From positions 1,240,001 through 1,304,000 of the forward strand of contig NZ_JAUCCU010000001.1 in assembly GCF_034675845.1 (NCBI RefSeq): DNA of 64,000 nt, written 5' to 3'. Under the pieces are notes generated by a model. It did no database searches and was not told the origin of the DNA. It worked only from the letters and a program-made list of their open reading frames with translations. This stretch comes from Castellaniella sp. (GTDB taxonomy: Bacteria > Pseudomonadota > Gammaproteobacteria > Burkholderiales > Burkholderiaceae_B). Positions within the stretch are counted from its first letter, which is position 1, and each line of letters begins with the position of its first letter. Below, one piece after another: positions 44,543-53,319 of this stretch. Position numbers and translations under genes: made by a program.

Positions 44543-45157
44543 ATGGTCATCCAGCAAATTTCTCGTCGGCGATTTCTCCAGACCGGGCTCTGCGGCCTGA
44601 CCGTGGGGGTTGGTCTGGGTCTTCCGCTGATGTTCCAGCCCTCGCCAGCCTGGGCGCTCAACCATATTCGCCCACCGGGCGCCCTGGACGCCAATGCTTT
44701 TGATGCGGCCTGCATACGCTGCGGGCTGTGCGTCCAGGCCTGTCCCTACGACACCCTGCGCCTCTTTGGCCTGGACGGCTCAGCCCAAGGCGGCACCCCT
44801 TATTTTGTCGCCCGCGAAGTCCCCTGCGAAATGTGTCCCGACATCCCCTGCCTGCAGGCCTGCCCGACCGGGGCGCTAGACCCCGGCCTACAAGACATCA
44901 ATGACGCCACCATGGGCGTGGCCGTCCTCAGCCATCCCGAACTCTGCAACAGCTACGTCGGCAATTCCTTTTGCGACAGCTGCGTGCGTGCGTGCCCCTT
45001 GCAGGGCCAGGCGATTTCGCTGGTGGTAGGCCCTACGGCCATGGGTGGCTTGTTCACGCCCACCGTCGATCCCGATATTTGCACCGGATGTGGCAAATGC
45101 GAACATGCCTGCATCGCCGAACCTGCCGCCATCCGGGTCGTGCCGCACCATGCTTGA
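44543..45157 (+). CDS. napG: NapG/MauM-type periplasmic ferredoxin
   Basis: This 204-residue protein has a twin-arginine leader (ISRRRFLQTGLCGLTVGVGL, cleaved after SPAWA) and four [4Fe-4S] cluster motifs: CIRCGLCVQACP, CEMCPDIPCLQACP, CDSCVRACP and CTGCGKCEHAC. NapG takes electrons from quinol through NapH. It overlaps napH by 8 bases. No napA, napB or napD is nearby, so its electron partner is not nitrate reductase in this locus. The 102 bases between it and the GntR gene hold no clear promoter. Confidence 0.88.
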   Translation: MVIQQISRRRFLQTGLCGLTVGVGLGLPLMFQPSPAWALNHIRPPGALDANAFDAACIRCGLCVQACPYDTLRLFGLDGSAQGGTPYFVAREVPCEMCPDIPCLQACPTGALDPGLQDINDATMGVAVLSHPELCNSYVGNSFCDSCVRACPLQGQAISLVVGPTAMGGLFTPTVDPDICTGCGKCEHACIAEPAAIRVVPHHA

Positions 45158-45983
45158 AAAGAAAAAGTACCTCTTATTGCGTCGCATCTGCCAAGGTCTG
45201 ATTCTGCTCGCCTTCACCCTGAGCGCCTGGCTGGGCACGTCCATCGCCCAGGGCACCTTGGCCAGCAGCGTCTGGTTTGGGGCGGTGCCACTTTCTGATC
45301 CCTTCGTGCTTTTGCAAAGCCTGGCGGCGGGCCACCCACTGGCAGGCAGCGCGCTTTGGGGCGGGCTCATCATTCTGGTGTTTTACGCACTGGTCGGCGG
45401 ACGCGTTTTTTGTGGCTGGGTCTGCCCGATCAATCTGGTGACCGACGCGGCCCAAGGGCTGCGCCGTGCCCTGGGCTGGCGCAAAGCCCGGGTGCTGCGA
45501 ATCGACAAGCGGCTGCGCTATGCGATTCTGGTGCTGGGTGTGCTGGGCAGCGCCATCAGCGGCCTGGTGCTCTGGGAACTGGTCAACCCCATCAACCTGG
45601 TGATGCGATCACTGGTATTTGGCTTATGGCTGGGCGGGCTGACTGCGGCCATCGGCATCTTTCTGTTTGATTTCTTACTGCTATCCAACGGCTGGTGCGG
45701 GCATGTCTGCCCAGTCGGTGCCTTTTACGGCACCCTGGGCCGCTACAGCATCGTGCAGGTGGCGGCCGTGCGGCGCGATGACTGCAACGATTGCGGTGAC
45801 TGCTTTACCTATTGCCCCGAGCCACAAGTCATCAGCCCCGCACTGCGGGCCATCGGCGGGCATGGCGTACAGATCGACGAAATCGACTGCCTGCGTTGTG
45901 GCCGCTGCATCGATGTCTGCGAACAGCAGGTATTTGAATTCTCGGTGGTCGGGCTTGCAAAGTCAGGGGCGCGCGGCCCATAA
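45150..45983 (+). CDS. napH: NapH-type membrane quinol dehydrogenase subunit
   Basis: This 277-residue protein has four hydrophobic segments and two CX3CP motifs, CGWVCPINLV and CGHVCPVGAFYG, typical of NapH. Two C-terminal [4Fe-4S] motifs follow (CNDCGDCFTYCP and CLRCGRCIDVC). The start at 45150 (MLEKKKYLLLRR) is inside the napG end; the frame is open further upstream only because it overlaps napG. The final codons are part of a large hairpin. Confidence 0.87.
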   Translation: MLEKKKYLLLRRICQGLILLAFTLSAWLGTSIAQGTLASSVWFGAVPLSDPFVLLQSLAAGHPLAGSALWGGLIILVFYALVGGRVFCGWVCPINLVTDAAQGLRRALGWRKARVLRIDKRLRYAILVLGVLGSAISGLVLWELVNPINLVMRSLVFGLWLGGLTAAIGIFLFDFLLLSNGWCGHVCPVGAFYGTLGRYSIVQVAAVRRDDCNDCGDCFTYCPEPQVISPALRAIGGHGVQIDEIDCLRCGRCIDVCEQQVFEFSVVGLAKSGARGP

Positions 45984-46002
45984 GCACCGCGCGCCCCTGA
46001 CT
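45961..46002. terminator. Bidirectional hairpin between napH and the aldehyde dehydrogenase gene
   Basis: A perfect 16-bp stem (AGTCAGGGGCGCGCGG with its complement) has a 10-base loop and spans the napH stop between convergent genes. There is no T-run on either side, but the stability suggests a transcriptional boundary. Confidence 0.65.
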
Positions 46003-46021
46003 TGCAACAACGCTGGTGACC

Positions 46022-47503
46022 TTAATTCACGTACCAGATGGTTTTGGTTTGCTGGTACTGGTCCAGCGCTTCCAGGCCATTATCGCGGCCCCCGAAACCA
46101 GACTGCTTATAGCCCCCAAAAGGCGTGGTGATATCGCCCTCGGAAAACCCGTTGATGGACACCGTGCCCGCCTGGATGGCGCGGGCAACACGCTGAGCGC
46201 GGCCCACGTCGCGGGTGTACAAGGATGCCGCCAGACCATAAGCGCTGTCGTTGGCCAGCTCAATGGCCTGTTCTTCTGTGTCGAAAGGGGTCACGGCCAA
46301 AATCGGGCCGAAGACTTCCTCGCGGAACAAACGGGAACCTGCGCTGACCTGGTCGAAAATGGTGGGTTCGACATACCAGCCGCTGCCCAGCTCGGCATGA
46401 ACGCGTCCGCCATGCACCAATCGGGCGCCTTCGGCAACCGCATCGTCCAGGAAACTGCGGACCTTCTCGAAGTGGGCACGTTCGACCATCGGGCCGATCT
46501 GCACCGACTCATCGGTCGGCAGGCCGACCTTCCAGGTGGACAGGCGGGCCTGCAGACGCGCCAAGAGTTCGTCCTTGATGCTGCTGTGCGCAATCAGGCG
46601 CGAACCGCAGCTGCAGTTTTCACCCATGTTCCAGAAGGCAGCTGCCAGGACATGATCCACCAAGCCATCCAGATCCGCATCGCCAAAAATGATCTGAGGA
46701 CTTTTGCCACCGCACTCCAGCACGATTTCCTTCAGATTGCTTTCGGCGGAATACTTCAGGAAATAGCGGCCGACCTCGGTGGACCCGGTAAACGACACGA
46801 CATCCACGTCCATGTGGCGGCCCAGGGCCTCGCCGACGTCCTCACCCAGGCCAGTCACCAACTGCAAGGCACCGGCGGGCACGCCGGCCTCGTAGGCCAG
46901 TTGAGTCATGCGATAGGCGCTGAGTGACGTCAACTCAGCGGGCTTGACGATGACCGCATTGCCTGCCACCAGGGCGGGAGCAACCTTCCAGGCGTACATC
47001 TGGGCCGGGAAATTCCAGGGCAGCACTGCGCCCACGACCCCGATGGGTTCTTTAATGATCAGGCCCATAGCGTCCGGGCCAGTGGGCGCCACACGGCCAT
47101 AGCATTTGTCGATTGCCTCGGCGTACCAGCGAAAGGTATCCAGCGTGGCGGGCAGGTCAGTGTTCAGGCACTCGGTGATCGGCTTGCCGGCATCGATGCA
47201 ATCCAGGGCGGCGAGCTCTTCGGCGTGTTCGGTCATCAGATCGGTCCAGCGCAGCATCACGCGCTTGCGCTCGGCAGGGGGCAGTTGAGCCCACTCGCCG
47301 GACTTGAAGCTGGCGCGGGCATTGCGCACGGCCAGATCGATATCGGCGGCGGTGCCGGCCTCGATGGCGCCGATCACGCTATTGTCGATGGGGGTGGTGT
47401 TTTCCAGGCGCGCTCCGCCTGTAGTGTGCCCCGGCATCAGGTGCCCGGCCCAGAGCTTCCCGGCACGGGCCAGTTCGAAGATTTGTTCTTTAGTTTGTGG
47501 CAT
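46022..47503 (-). CDS. Aldehyde dehydrogenase, probable 2-oxoglutarate semialdehyde dehydrogenase
   Basis: This 493-residue NAD(P)-dependent enzyme has VLPWNFPAQMYAWKVAPALVAGNAVIVKPAE (cofactor site), VSFTGSTEVGRY, the general base Glu in LECGGKSPQ and the nucleophile Cys in NMGENCSCGS. Overall it resembles PuuC-type dehydrogenases. Following the DHDPS-family deaminase, it would oxidise 2-oxoglutarate semialdehyde to 2-oxoglutarate, the last step of hydroxyproline breakdown. Another aldehyde substrate cannot be excluded. The start at 47503 (MPQTKEQIF) has GGAGG in front. Confidence 0.85.
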   Translation of the reverse strand: MPQTKEQIFELARAGKLWAGHLMPGHTTGGARLENTTPIDNSVIGAIEAGTAADIDLAVRNARASFKSGEWAQLPPAERKRVMLRWTDLMTEHAEELAALDCIDAGKPITECLNTDLPATLDTFRWYAEAIDKCYGRVAPTGPDAMGLIIKEPIGVVGAVLPWNFPAQMYAWKVAPALVAGNAVIVKPAELTSLSAYRMTQLAYEAGVPAGALQLVTGLGEDVGEALGRHMDVDVVSFTGSTEVGRYFLKYSAESNLKEIVLECGGKSPQIIFGDADLDGLVDHVLAAAFWNMGENCSCGSRLIAHSSIKDELLARLQARLSTWKVGLPTDESVQIGPMVERAHFEKVRSFLDDAVAEGARLVHGGRVHAELGSGWYVEPTIFDQVSAGSRLFREEVFGPILAVTPFDTEEQAIELANDSAYGLAASLYTRDVGRAQRVARAIQAGTVSINGFSEGDITTPFGGYKQSGFGGRDNGLEALDQYQQTKTIWYVN

Positions 47504-47591
47504 GAAGCGCCTCCGGTTGCCTGGAAAATCGGGCCAAAAACAGCCCGACCCCAGTAAAAACAAAGTAGTGATCCCACAGAAACGCGGGTGA

Positions 47592-48467
47592 TCAGCCCTT
47601 ATACGCGTTCAGGGCCTTCAGGAATTCCTGGCCATCGGCATCGGACAAAGGCGCCAGGGGCAGACGCACCGTGCCTGCCTCGATCCCGTGACGACGGCAG
47701 CCGAGTTTTGCTTTTTGGTTGTAGTCGCCGGATTCCATGGCCAGAATGACCGGATACATGCCGGCCATCAGGGAACGAACCTCGTCCCAACGGCCATCAA
47801 CGGCGGCCTTGACCATGGCGACCTGCTCAGCCGGGAACACGTTGGCCCCGCCGCTGATCCAGCAACGCACACCCCAAAACAGGAAGTCAGCCGCCATGTC
47901 GTCAGACCCGCTGATGATCTGGAAGTCTGGAATGCGGGACTGGATCAGGTGCAAAGCGCGGTTGAAATTGCCGCTGCTTTCTTTAATGCCGACAATATTG
48001 GGGACCTTGGCCAGCTCGAGCACGGTTTCAAGGGCAATCTGCACCCCCACGCGCTGCGGGAAATCGTACAAGATGATGGGCAGCGGCGTGGCGGCGGCCA
48101 CCGTGCGGAAGTGCTGCAAAATACCGGCCTGTTCGGGCAGGCTGTAGGGCGGCGTGGCCAGCATCAGGCCGTCGTAGCCCAGATCCTGGGCCTGCTTGGC
48201 ATACAGAATGGATTGCGGCGTGGACAGCGCATTGATCCCGGCGATGATCTTGATGCGGCCCTGGGCCGTGTCGGCCACGGTGCGCAGCACCAGTTCGCGC
48301 TCGGCCTCGTCCAGCGCATAGTATTCGCCCGTGGTGCCGCAGGCCACAATGCCTGCCACCCCAGCCTGGATGAAGTGATCCACCAACTGACGCAGTGCAT
48401 CAGCGTTGACGCGGCCGTCGTCCGTGAACGGCGTAATGATGGGGACGAGGATACCTTCGATGAACAT
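47592..48467 (-). CDS. DHDPS-family enzyme, probable pyrroline-4-hydroxy-2-carboxylate deaminase
   Basis: This 291-residue class I aldolase-fold protein has the Schiff-base Lys162 (VGIKESSGN) and Tyr134 (ILYDFPQRV). CGTTGEYYAL near residue 43 replaces the GTTGE(S/A) of true dihydrodipicolinate synthases. In bacterial hydroxyproline clusters a member of this family removes water and ammonia to give 2-oxoglutarate semialdehyde. The gene lies between the TRAP transporter and the aldehyde dehydrogenase, which supports that role. Confidence 0.85.
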   Translation of the reverse strand: MFIEGILVPIITPFTDDGRVNADALRQLVDHFIQAGVAGIVACGTTGEYYALDEAERELVLRTVADTAQGRIKIIAGINALSTPQSILYAKQAQDLGYDGLMLATPPYSLPEQAGILQHFRTVAAATPLPIILYDFPQRVGVQIALETVLELAKVPNIVGIKESSGNFNRALHLIQSRIPDFQIISGSDDMAADFLFWGVRCWISGGANVFPAEQVAMVKAAVDGRWDEVRSLMAGMYPVILAMESGDYNQKAKLGCRRHGIEAGTVRLPLAPLSDADGQEFLKALNAYKG

Positions 48468-48491
48468 ATGCTTTCCTAAAAAATGTGAAAG

Positions 48492-49811
48492 TTAGAAGCC
48501 GACGATACGCTGCGGCAGCCAGGTAGCCAAGGCGGGGAACATCGCCACAATGGCCAAGGTAAGAAACTGAACCAGAATAAAAGGCACCACGCCACGGCAG
48601 ACCTGAGCATATTTCATGTCTGGCGGCGCGATCGATAACAAGTAGAAAATCGACGATGCCATGGGCGGCGTCAGATAGCTGGTCTGGATGACAATGATCA
48701 CCATGGTGCCAAACCAGATCGGATCGACACCCGCAGCAACCAGCACAGGCAGGAACAAAGGCACACAGATCAGGACGTTGGCCGTCCAGTCCAGCACGAA
48801 GCCCAGCAAAAACACCACGCACAGAAACAGCACCAGCGTCCCGGTCAGCCCCAAGCCCATATCCGAAATCAACATCTGAATCAGTCGCCCGCCGCCATTG
48901 GCCGCAAAGATCCCGGTGAACATGATGCCGCCCGCCACAATCAGCAGAATCATGGCGGAAATCCGAACGGTAATCGCCAGCGACTGGCGCAGCATCAAAA
49001 TACTGAACTGGCCATAGAAAATACACAGGATCAGCGCGCCGATGGCGCCGACAGCCGCCGCCTCTGTCGGCGAGGCAATCCCGGCCATCAAGGAACCCAG
49101 CACCGCGAAAATCAGCAGCATCGTCGGCAGCAGCCCACTGGCGGTGATTTTTAGTTTTTCCGACAAGGGCAGGCGCATGTCGGGGTCATCCGCCCGAGGC
49201 CCTTTCTTGGGGTCCAGCAAACATATGCCGACGATATACAGGATGAACAAGCTCACCATGATCAGGCCGGGAAACAGCATGGCGGCAAACAGCTCGCCGA
49301 CCGAGATCTGGGCCAGCGACGCATAAACCACCGCGACGACAGAAGGCGGAATCATGGTCCCCAATGAACCACCGGCACAAATCGTGCCCGCGATCAAAGA
49401 GTTGTCATAGCGAAACCGCTGCATGGCCGGAATGGCCATCAGCCCTACCATGACCTCTACGGCCCCCACCACCCCAGCCGCCGCGGCGAACGTAGCCCCC
49501 ATGGCGATGGTGGCCACTGCCAGCCCGCCGGGCAGCCGACCCAGCCAAAGCTGCATGGTGCGAAACAATCGTGCCGCAATCCCCGAGCGCTCGAGAATGG
49601 CCCCCATCAGCACAAACATGGGAATCGCCGACAGAATGTAGTTGGTCGTGGCGGAATAAAAACTGCCATACAACTGATTGAAGACCTGATCGCCAAAGGC
49701 AAACCAACCAGCGACCAGGGCAGGGATAATCAGTGAAAAAGAAACTGGAATGCCCAGGAAGATCAGCAGGAACATCCCTGGGAACATGAGAGCGGCAACG
49801 GTCGGGTTCAT
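48492..49811 (-). CDS. dctM: TRAP transporter large permease subunit DctM
   Basis: This 439-residue protein has about twelve membrane helices. GIPVSFSLIIPALVAG, GGSLGTMIPPSVVAVVY and TSYLTPPMASSIFYL are DctM hallmarks. It forms the sodium-driven channel with DctQ. The ATG at 49811 overlaps the dctQ stop (ATGA); a longer frame upstream is only the shadow of dctQ. It is probably the hydroxyproline importer, from context. Confidence 0.9.
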   Translation of the reverse strand: MNPTVAALMFPGMFLLIFLGIPVSFSLIIPALVAGWFAFGDQVFNQLYGSFYSATTNYILSAIPMFVLMGAILERSGIAARLFRTMQLWLGRLPGGLAVATIAMGATFAAAAGVVGAVEVMVGLMAIPAMQRFRYDNSLIAGTICAGGSLGTMIPPSVVAVVYASLAQISVGELFAAMLFPGLIMVSLFILYIVGICLLDPKKGPRADDPDMRLPLSEKLKITASGLLPTMLLIFAVLGSLMAGIASPTEAAAVGAIGALILCIFYGQFSILMLRQSLAITVRISAMILLIVAGGIMFTGIFAANGGGRLIQMLISDMGLGLTGTLVLFLCVVFLLGFVLDWTANVLICVPLFLPVLVAAGVDPIWFGTMVIIVIQTSYLTPPMASSIFYLLSIAPPDMKYAQVCRGVVPFILVQFLTLAIVAMFPALATWLPQRIVGF

Positions 49812-50326
49812 GCATGTTCCTTTTTGGCGTTCAGGCTCTGGCCGGAAAACCCACGCAGGCCTTCTGCCACCAGTTGCAAAGTCAGCGCAATCAAACCGAT
49901 TGCAATCATGAGATAGAACGGCCACATAAAGGGTGCCCACGGGCTGACGGTTTCAACCTCGTGGCGCACCCAGGCCCGCCACGTATGCGTTGCCGCGATC
50001 CAGGACAGCATCCCGAAGAACGGCGCCAGAATCAGCAGATAGGCAACCCCCTGCACAACGCCATTCAGGCGTGCCGGCAGGCGATTGCGCAGCACGTCGA
50101 TGCGGATATGCGCATCTTCGCGCAACACATAGGCCACCCCCAGCACGAACACTGCGCCGTTGGCCATATAGGCAATATCAAAAGCCCAGACCGTCGGCGC
50201 ATCAAACAGATACCGGGCAAAGACCTCATAAACCATCGACAAGGTAAGCACCGCCACCGCCACACTGGCCAGTTGCGTCGCGCACCACGAAAAACCGTCA
50301 ATCAATCGATTCAGGGTATTGAGCAT
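49808..50326 (-). CDS. dctQ: TRAP transporter small permease subunit DctQ
   Basis: This 172-residue protein has four membrane helices. VLTLSMVYEVFARYLFDAPTVWAFDIAYM is the family core near residues 25-55, and SPWAPFMWPFYLMIAIGLIAL follows. It connects the binding protein and DctM. It lies 28 bases after dctP. Confidence 0.9.
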   Translation of the reverse strand: MLNTLNRLIDGFSWCATQLASVAVAVLTLSMVYEVFARYLFDAPTVWAFDIAYMANGAVFVLGVAYVLREDAHIRIDVLRNRLPARLNGVVQGVAYLLILAPFFGMLSWIAATHTWRAWVRHEVETVSPWAPFMWPFYLMIAIGLIALTLQLVAEGLRGFSGQSLNAKKEHA

Positions 50327-50354
50327 CTTTGCCTCCCTCGCATTTATCCTGGCT

Positions 50355-51410
50355 TCAATCGCGAATCAGATAGTTGCTTTCGGCCTTCCAACGCTTGTGA
50401 TAGGCCTCGTAATCAGCCAACACCTCTGCCATTTCCGGCTTGCCGGCGGTCTTTTGAGCCTGGGCGGTTTTATTCATCCAGTCATACCCCGCATCCGACA
50501 GCTGCTTGACGAAGGCTGGGTCCAAGGTGATGACTTCATTGCGCCCACTGCGATATTTCTCCATGGCCTTCATGTCCGCGTCATAAAAATAATCCAGGCT
50601 TTGCTCTGTCGTCAGTTGGGCAGCGGCCTCGATCAGGGGTTTCAGGTCATCAGGCACTTTCTGCCAGGTTTCGTCCTTGACCACGACTTCCCACATAAAG
50701 GTAGGCTGGTGCACGCCAGGCACCACAATGTATTTGGCGGCCTGGTGAAAACCTTCGGGCATATTGGCTGAAGGCGGGGCCCACTCGACGGCATCCACCC
50801 CCTTGCGTTGCAACAAGGTATAGGTTTCACCGGCTGGCACAACCGTGGGCACGGCGCCAAAATAGTCGCGCATGACTTCGGCCCATGCGCCGGAAGTGCG
50901 GTATTTCATGCCTTTCAGGTCTTCGGCACTGCGAATGGGCTTATTCGAATGGGCCAGGATTTCAGTCGATCCGATCCCGACAATCATCGTCTTCAGACCT
51001 TGCTCGGCACGCAGCTTTTCCAGCTTCTCTTTGCCGCCGCCCTGATACAGCCAAGCCTTATAGGCATCCGGCCCCATGCCGCCGGGAAAGCCTGCAAAAA
51101 TGGCATTGATCGGATTTTGATTGACGAGATAGCTGGAGGTGGAGTGCCCGGCCTCGACCACGCCATCCTGCACCGCCTCATAGACTTTCAGCGCAGGCAC
51201 AATGACCCCGGCCCCAAAAGGCTGGATATCCACCCGGCTGGATGTCAGCGTTTGCACATTATTGGCGAAGCGCTCTAAAAAATTCTGATAGAAGGGCGAG
51301 CCTTCCGGCACTGAAGTAGGCACACGCCAAGTGATCTCGGCAGCGCTCGCCGCACCGACTGCGAAAGCGGACAATGCCGCGACTGCCAGACTACGAAAAA
51401 TGAGTTTCAT
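50355..51410 (-). CDS. dctP: TRAP transporter substrate-binding protein DctP
   Basis: This 351-residue periplasmic protein has a signal peptide (MKLIFRSLAVAALSAFAVGAASAA, cleaved before EITWRVP). The family signature is the FPGGMGPDAYKAWL to LKGMKYRTSG region; the arginine in KYRTSG normally binds the ligand carboxylate. Start 51410; GGGGAAAC in front. It is the first gene of the operon dctP-dctQ-dctM-deaminase-dehydrogenase. Confidence 0.9.
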   Translation of the reverse strand: MKLIFRSLAVAALSAFAVGAASAAEITWRVPTSVPEGSPFYQNFLERFANNVQTLTSSRVDIQPFGAGVIVPALKVYEAVQDGVVEAGHSTSSYLVNQNPINAIFAGFPGGMGPDAYKAWLYQGGGKEKLEKLRAEQGLKTMIVGIGSTEILAHSNKPIRSAEDLKGMKYRTSGAWAEVMRDYFGAVPTVVPAGETYTLLQRKGVDAVEWAPPSANMPEGFHQAAKYIVVPGVHQPTFMWEVVVKDETWQKVPDDLKPLIEAAAQLTTEQSLDYFYDADMKAMEKYRSGRNEVITLDPAFVKQLSDAGYDWMNKTAQAQKTAGKPEMAEVLADYEAYHKRWKAESNYLIRD

Positions 51411-51466
51411 GTTTCCCCCTGATGGTGTGGACAGCGGCATTTGCGCTGAGACATCAGTCTAATATG

Positions 51467-51495
51467 CCCTTAATATATTTACAACATATTAAGGG
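51467..51495. promoter_or_regulatory. Putative GntR operator of the TRAP/hydroxyproline operon
   Basis: A perfect 10-base inverted repeat CCCTTAATAT-N9-ATATTAAGGG lies 57 bases before dctP. Its core equals the palindrome at 41491-41514. An extra half-like CTAATATG word is next to it (51460-51466). Confidence 0.65.
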
Positions 51496-51589
51496 TAAAC
51501 GTGTACAACACGGCAAGCGCGCTCACGGACACTCTCCGAAAAACGGCGGGTACACTAGGCTTCTTGTTTTGACACTGAATGGATGCCCC

Positions 51590-51778
51590 ATGCCCACGCT
51601 GCATATCGAACTGTTCGAAGGCCGTACCCTCGAAAAAAAACGTGAACTTGTTCAGGCCCTGACTGAACGCACCTGTGAAGTGCTGGGCTGTCAGCCGGAT
51701 GGGGTGGACATTATCCTGACCGAAATCCGCAAGGACCTCTGGGCCACTGGCGGGGTGCTGTGGTCCGAGAAGTCCTGA
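51590..51778 (+). CDS. 4-oxalocrotonate tautomerase family protein
   Basis: This 62-residue protein has Pro directly after the initiator Met (MPTLHIELFEGRT). This N-terminal Pro is the catalytic base of the family. EKKRELVQALTERTCEVLG and ILTEIRKDLWATGG fit 2-hydroxymuconate tautomerase-like enzymes. The ATG at 51590 is required to expose the Pro; the open frame upstream is not used. No aromatic-degradation genes are adjacent, so the substrate is unknown. Confidence 0.85.
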   Translation: MPTLHIELFEGRTLEKKRELVQALTERTCEVLGCQPDGVDIILTEIRKDLWATGGVLWSEKS

Positions 51779-51787
51779 CAAAAACCC

Positions 51788-52168
51788 CTAAGGCAACTGC
51801 TGGCTGACCAGCCGCTCGACCTTCTTGCGCAAGTCCGGGCTTTTGTTCACCGCATGGCTGATGCCGTTGTATTCGGCCACGCTCATGCCGCCGGACTCCA
51901 CCTGGTCCATCATCTTTTGATCCGCCTCGGTGCGCACGGCCTGCTTGGCCTGCTGGCCCTGGGCGCTGGCCAGTCGTGGCTGATACTCAGCCACGACATC
52001 GCTGACTTGACGCACGGCCGAGGCATAGCGCTGCAGCTGTTCGTCCGTGGGCTGCTCAATGACTTCAAAATTCGCCGCTGCACCGGTTGCACGCACTGCG
52101 GTCATAGGACCGGCCAGCCCTAAGGCAATCACGGATGCCGCCATAAAAGCCTTCATCATCTGGTTCAT
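51788..52168 (-). CDS. DUF4168-containing secreted protein
   Basis: This 126-residue protein has an N-terminal signal peptide (MNQMMKAFMAASVIALGLAGPMTAVRA). The mature part matches the DUF4168 pattern: TDEQLQRYASAVRQVSDVVAEYQPRL near residue 41 and MSVAEYNGISHAVNKSPDLRKKVERLV at the end. It is a helical periplasmic protein with no assigned function. It is convergent with the tautomerase gene, with 9 bases between the stops. Confidence 0.78.
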   Translation of the reverse strand: MNQMMKAFMAASVIALGLAGPMTAVRATGAAANFEVIEQPTDEQLQRYASAVRQVSDVVAEYQPRLASAQGQQAKQAVRTEADQKMMDQVESGGMSVAEYNGISHAVNKSPDLRKKVERLVSQQLP

Positions 52169-52416
52169 ACTTGACTCCTGATACAGGTGAGTGACGGTTT
52201 CATGATGGCGAAGGCCCAGGCCGGATACAAGTTTCTCGATCTACAGTCCTGTCACGGCATGCTACGAGCCAAGGCACACGGATCGGCATTACACTGAAGC
52301 GCCTGGTGGTGCCCCTCTCCGTCCCCCGACAGCCTGCCTCGCTGGCCAACGGAGCACTGAAGCACCCTCCTTATCCTAGGGTTTATCCCTAGCATTGATG
52401 AACCCGAGTGAAAGTT

Positions 52417-53073
52417 ATGGATACGAATTTCTGGCTGCAGCGTTGGCAGAACGGACAAACCGGTTTTCATCAGGACCGGGTCATGCCACTGCTGCAAAAA
52501 CACTGGTCAAGCCTGGGCTTGGCGGCAGACGCACCGGTGCTGGTGCCCTTGGCTGGCAAATCCCTGGATGTGGCCTGGCTGGCAGGTCAGGGGCATCCCG
52601 TGTTGGCGGTCGAACTATCTCCGCTGGCGGTGACACAGTTTTTTGCCGATCAGGGTTTGACGCCCACTGTGCACGAAACACCCCAAGGGCGCTGGTATCA
52701 GGCGGGCAATATCCGCTACCTGTGCGGCGATATTTTTAATCTCAGCACAGCACAGCTGGCTGAATTCCAGGGCTGCTATGATCGCGCCGCCCTGATTGCC
52801 CTGCCGCCTGATTTGCGGCAACGCTATATGGACCACGTGTACGGCCACTTGCCAGTGGCTTGCCAGACCTTGCTATTGACCCTGGATTACCCGCAAGAAC
52901 AAATGGACGGGCCACCCTTCGCCGTGCCCGATACCGAAGTACAGCAATGTTTTCACCCCCTGTGGCAAATCCAACAGCTGGAATCCCGCGATGTACTGGC
53001 CCACGAGCCAAAATTCGCCGCCAGGGGCTTAAGCCGCATGGAGACAACGGTCTATCATTTGACCAAGACATGA
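52417..53073 (+). CDS. tpm: Thiopurine S-methyltransferase family protein
   Basis: This 218-residue SAM-dependent methyltransferase starts MDTNFWLQRWQNGQTGFHQDRVMPLLQKHW and carries VLVPLAGKSLDVAWLAGQGHPVLAVELS (SAM site, near residue 42), then YDRAALIALPPDLRQRYMDHV. Bacterial Tpm methylates selenium or tellurium oxyanions and thiopurines. The ATG at 52417 is preferred to the GTG 9 bases earlier. The 248-base gap upstream shows only a small CCTAGG...CCCTAG palindrome. Confidence 0.9.
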   Translation: MDTNFWLQRWQNGQTGFHQDRVMPLLQKHWSSLGLAADAPVLVPLAGKSLDVAWLAGQGHPVLAVELSPLAVTQFFADQGLTPTVHETPQGRWYQAGNIRYLCGDIFNLSTAQLAEFQGCYDRAALIALPPDLRQRYMDHVYGHLPVACQTLLLTLDYPQEQMDGPPFAVPDTEVQQCFHPLWQIQQLESRDVLAHEPKFAARGLSRMETTVYHLTKT

Positions 53074-53149
53074 TCTCCACCGCCTGAAAACGCGGCCCAG
53101 TCCCGACAAGTAAGCCATGATTCGGCGACTGCTAGACCAATCAAATACT

Positions 53150-53180
53150 CCGGGTTTACCCTAATATATTGGGTACCCGG
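53150..53180. other. Palindrome upstream of the first chemoreceptor gene
   Basis: CCGGGT(T)TACCC and GGGTACCCGG flank the 9-base AT spacer TAATATATT. It may be a regulator site or a terminator-like stem after tpm; there is no T-run. Confidence 0.35.
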
Positions 53181-53319
53181 TTCAGGTCCGTCCGTAGTCA
53201 ATAAAGGATCTGCGGAAAAAACTGCATTTTCTTATTACTTACGTTTGCGCCATGCCCTGCCTGCTTTGGCAGCGACTTCGCATGGCACAGACCCACACAG
53301 GCGACCCTGATCAATACCC

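Noticed and set aside
51422..51589. N-terminal extension of the tautomerase frame
   Set aside because: The catalytic Pro must be the second residue; the extension crosses the dctP operator.
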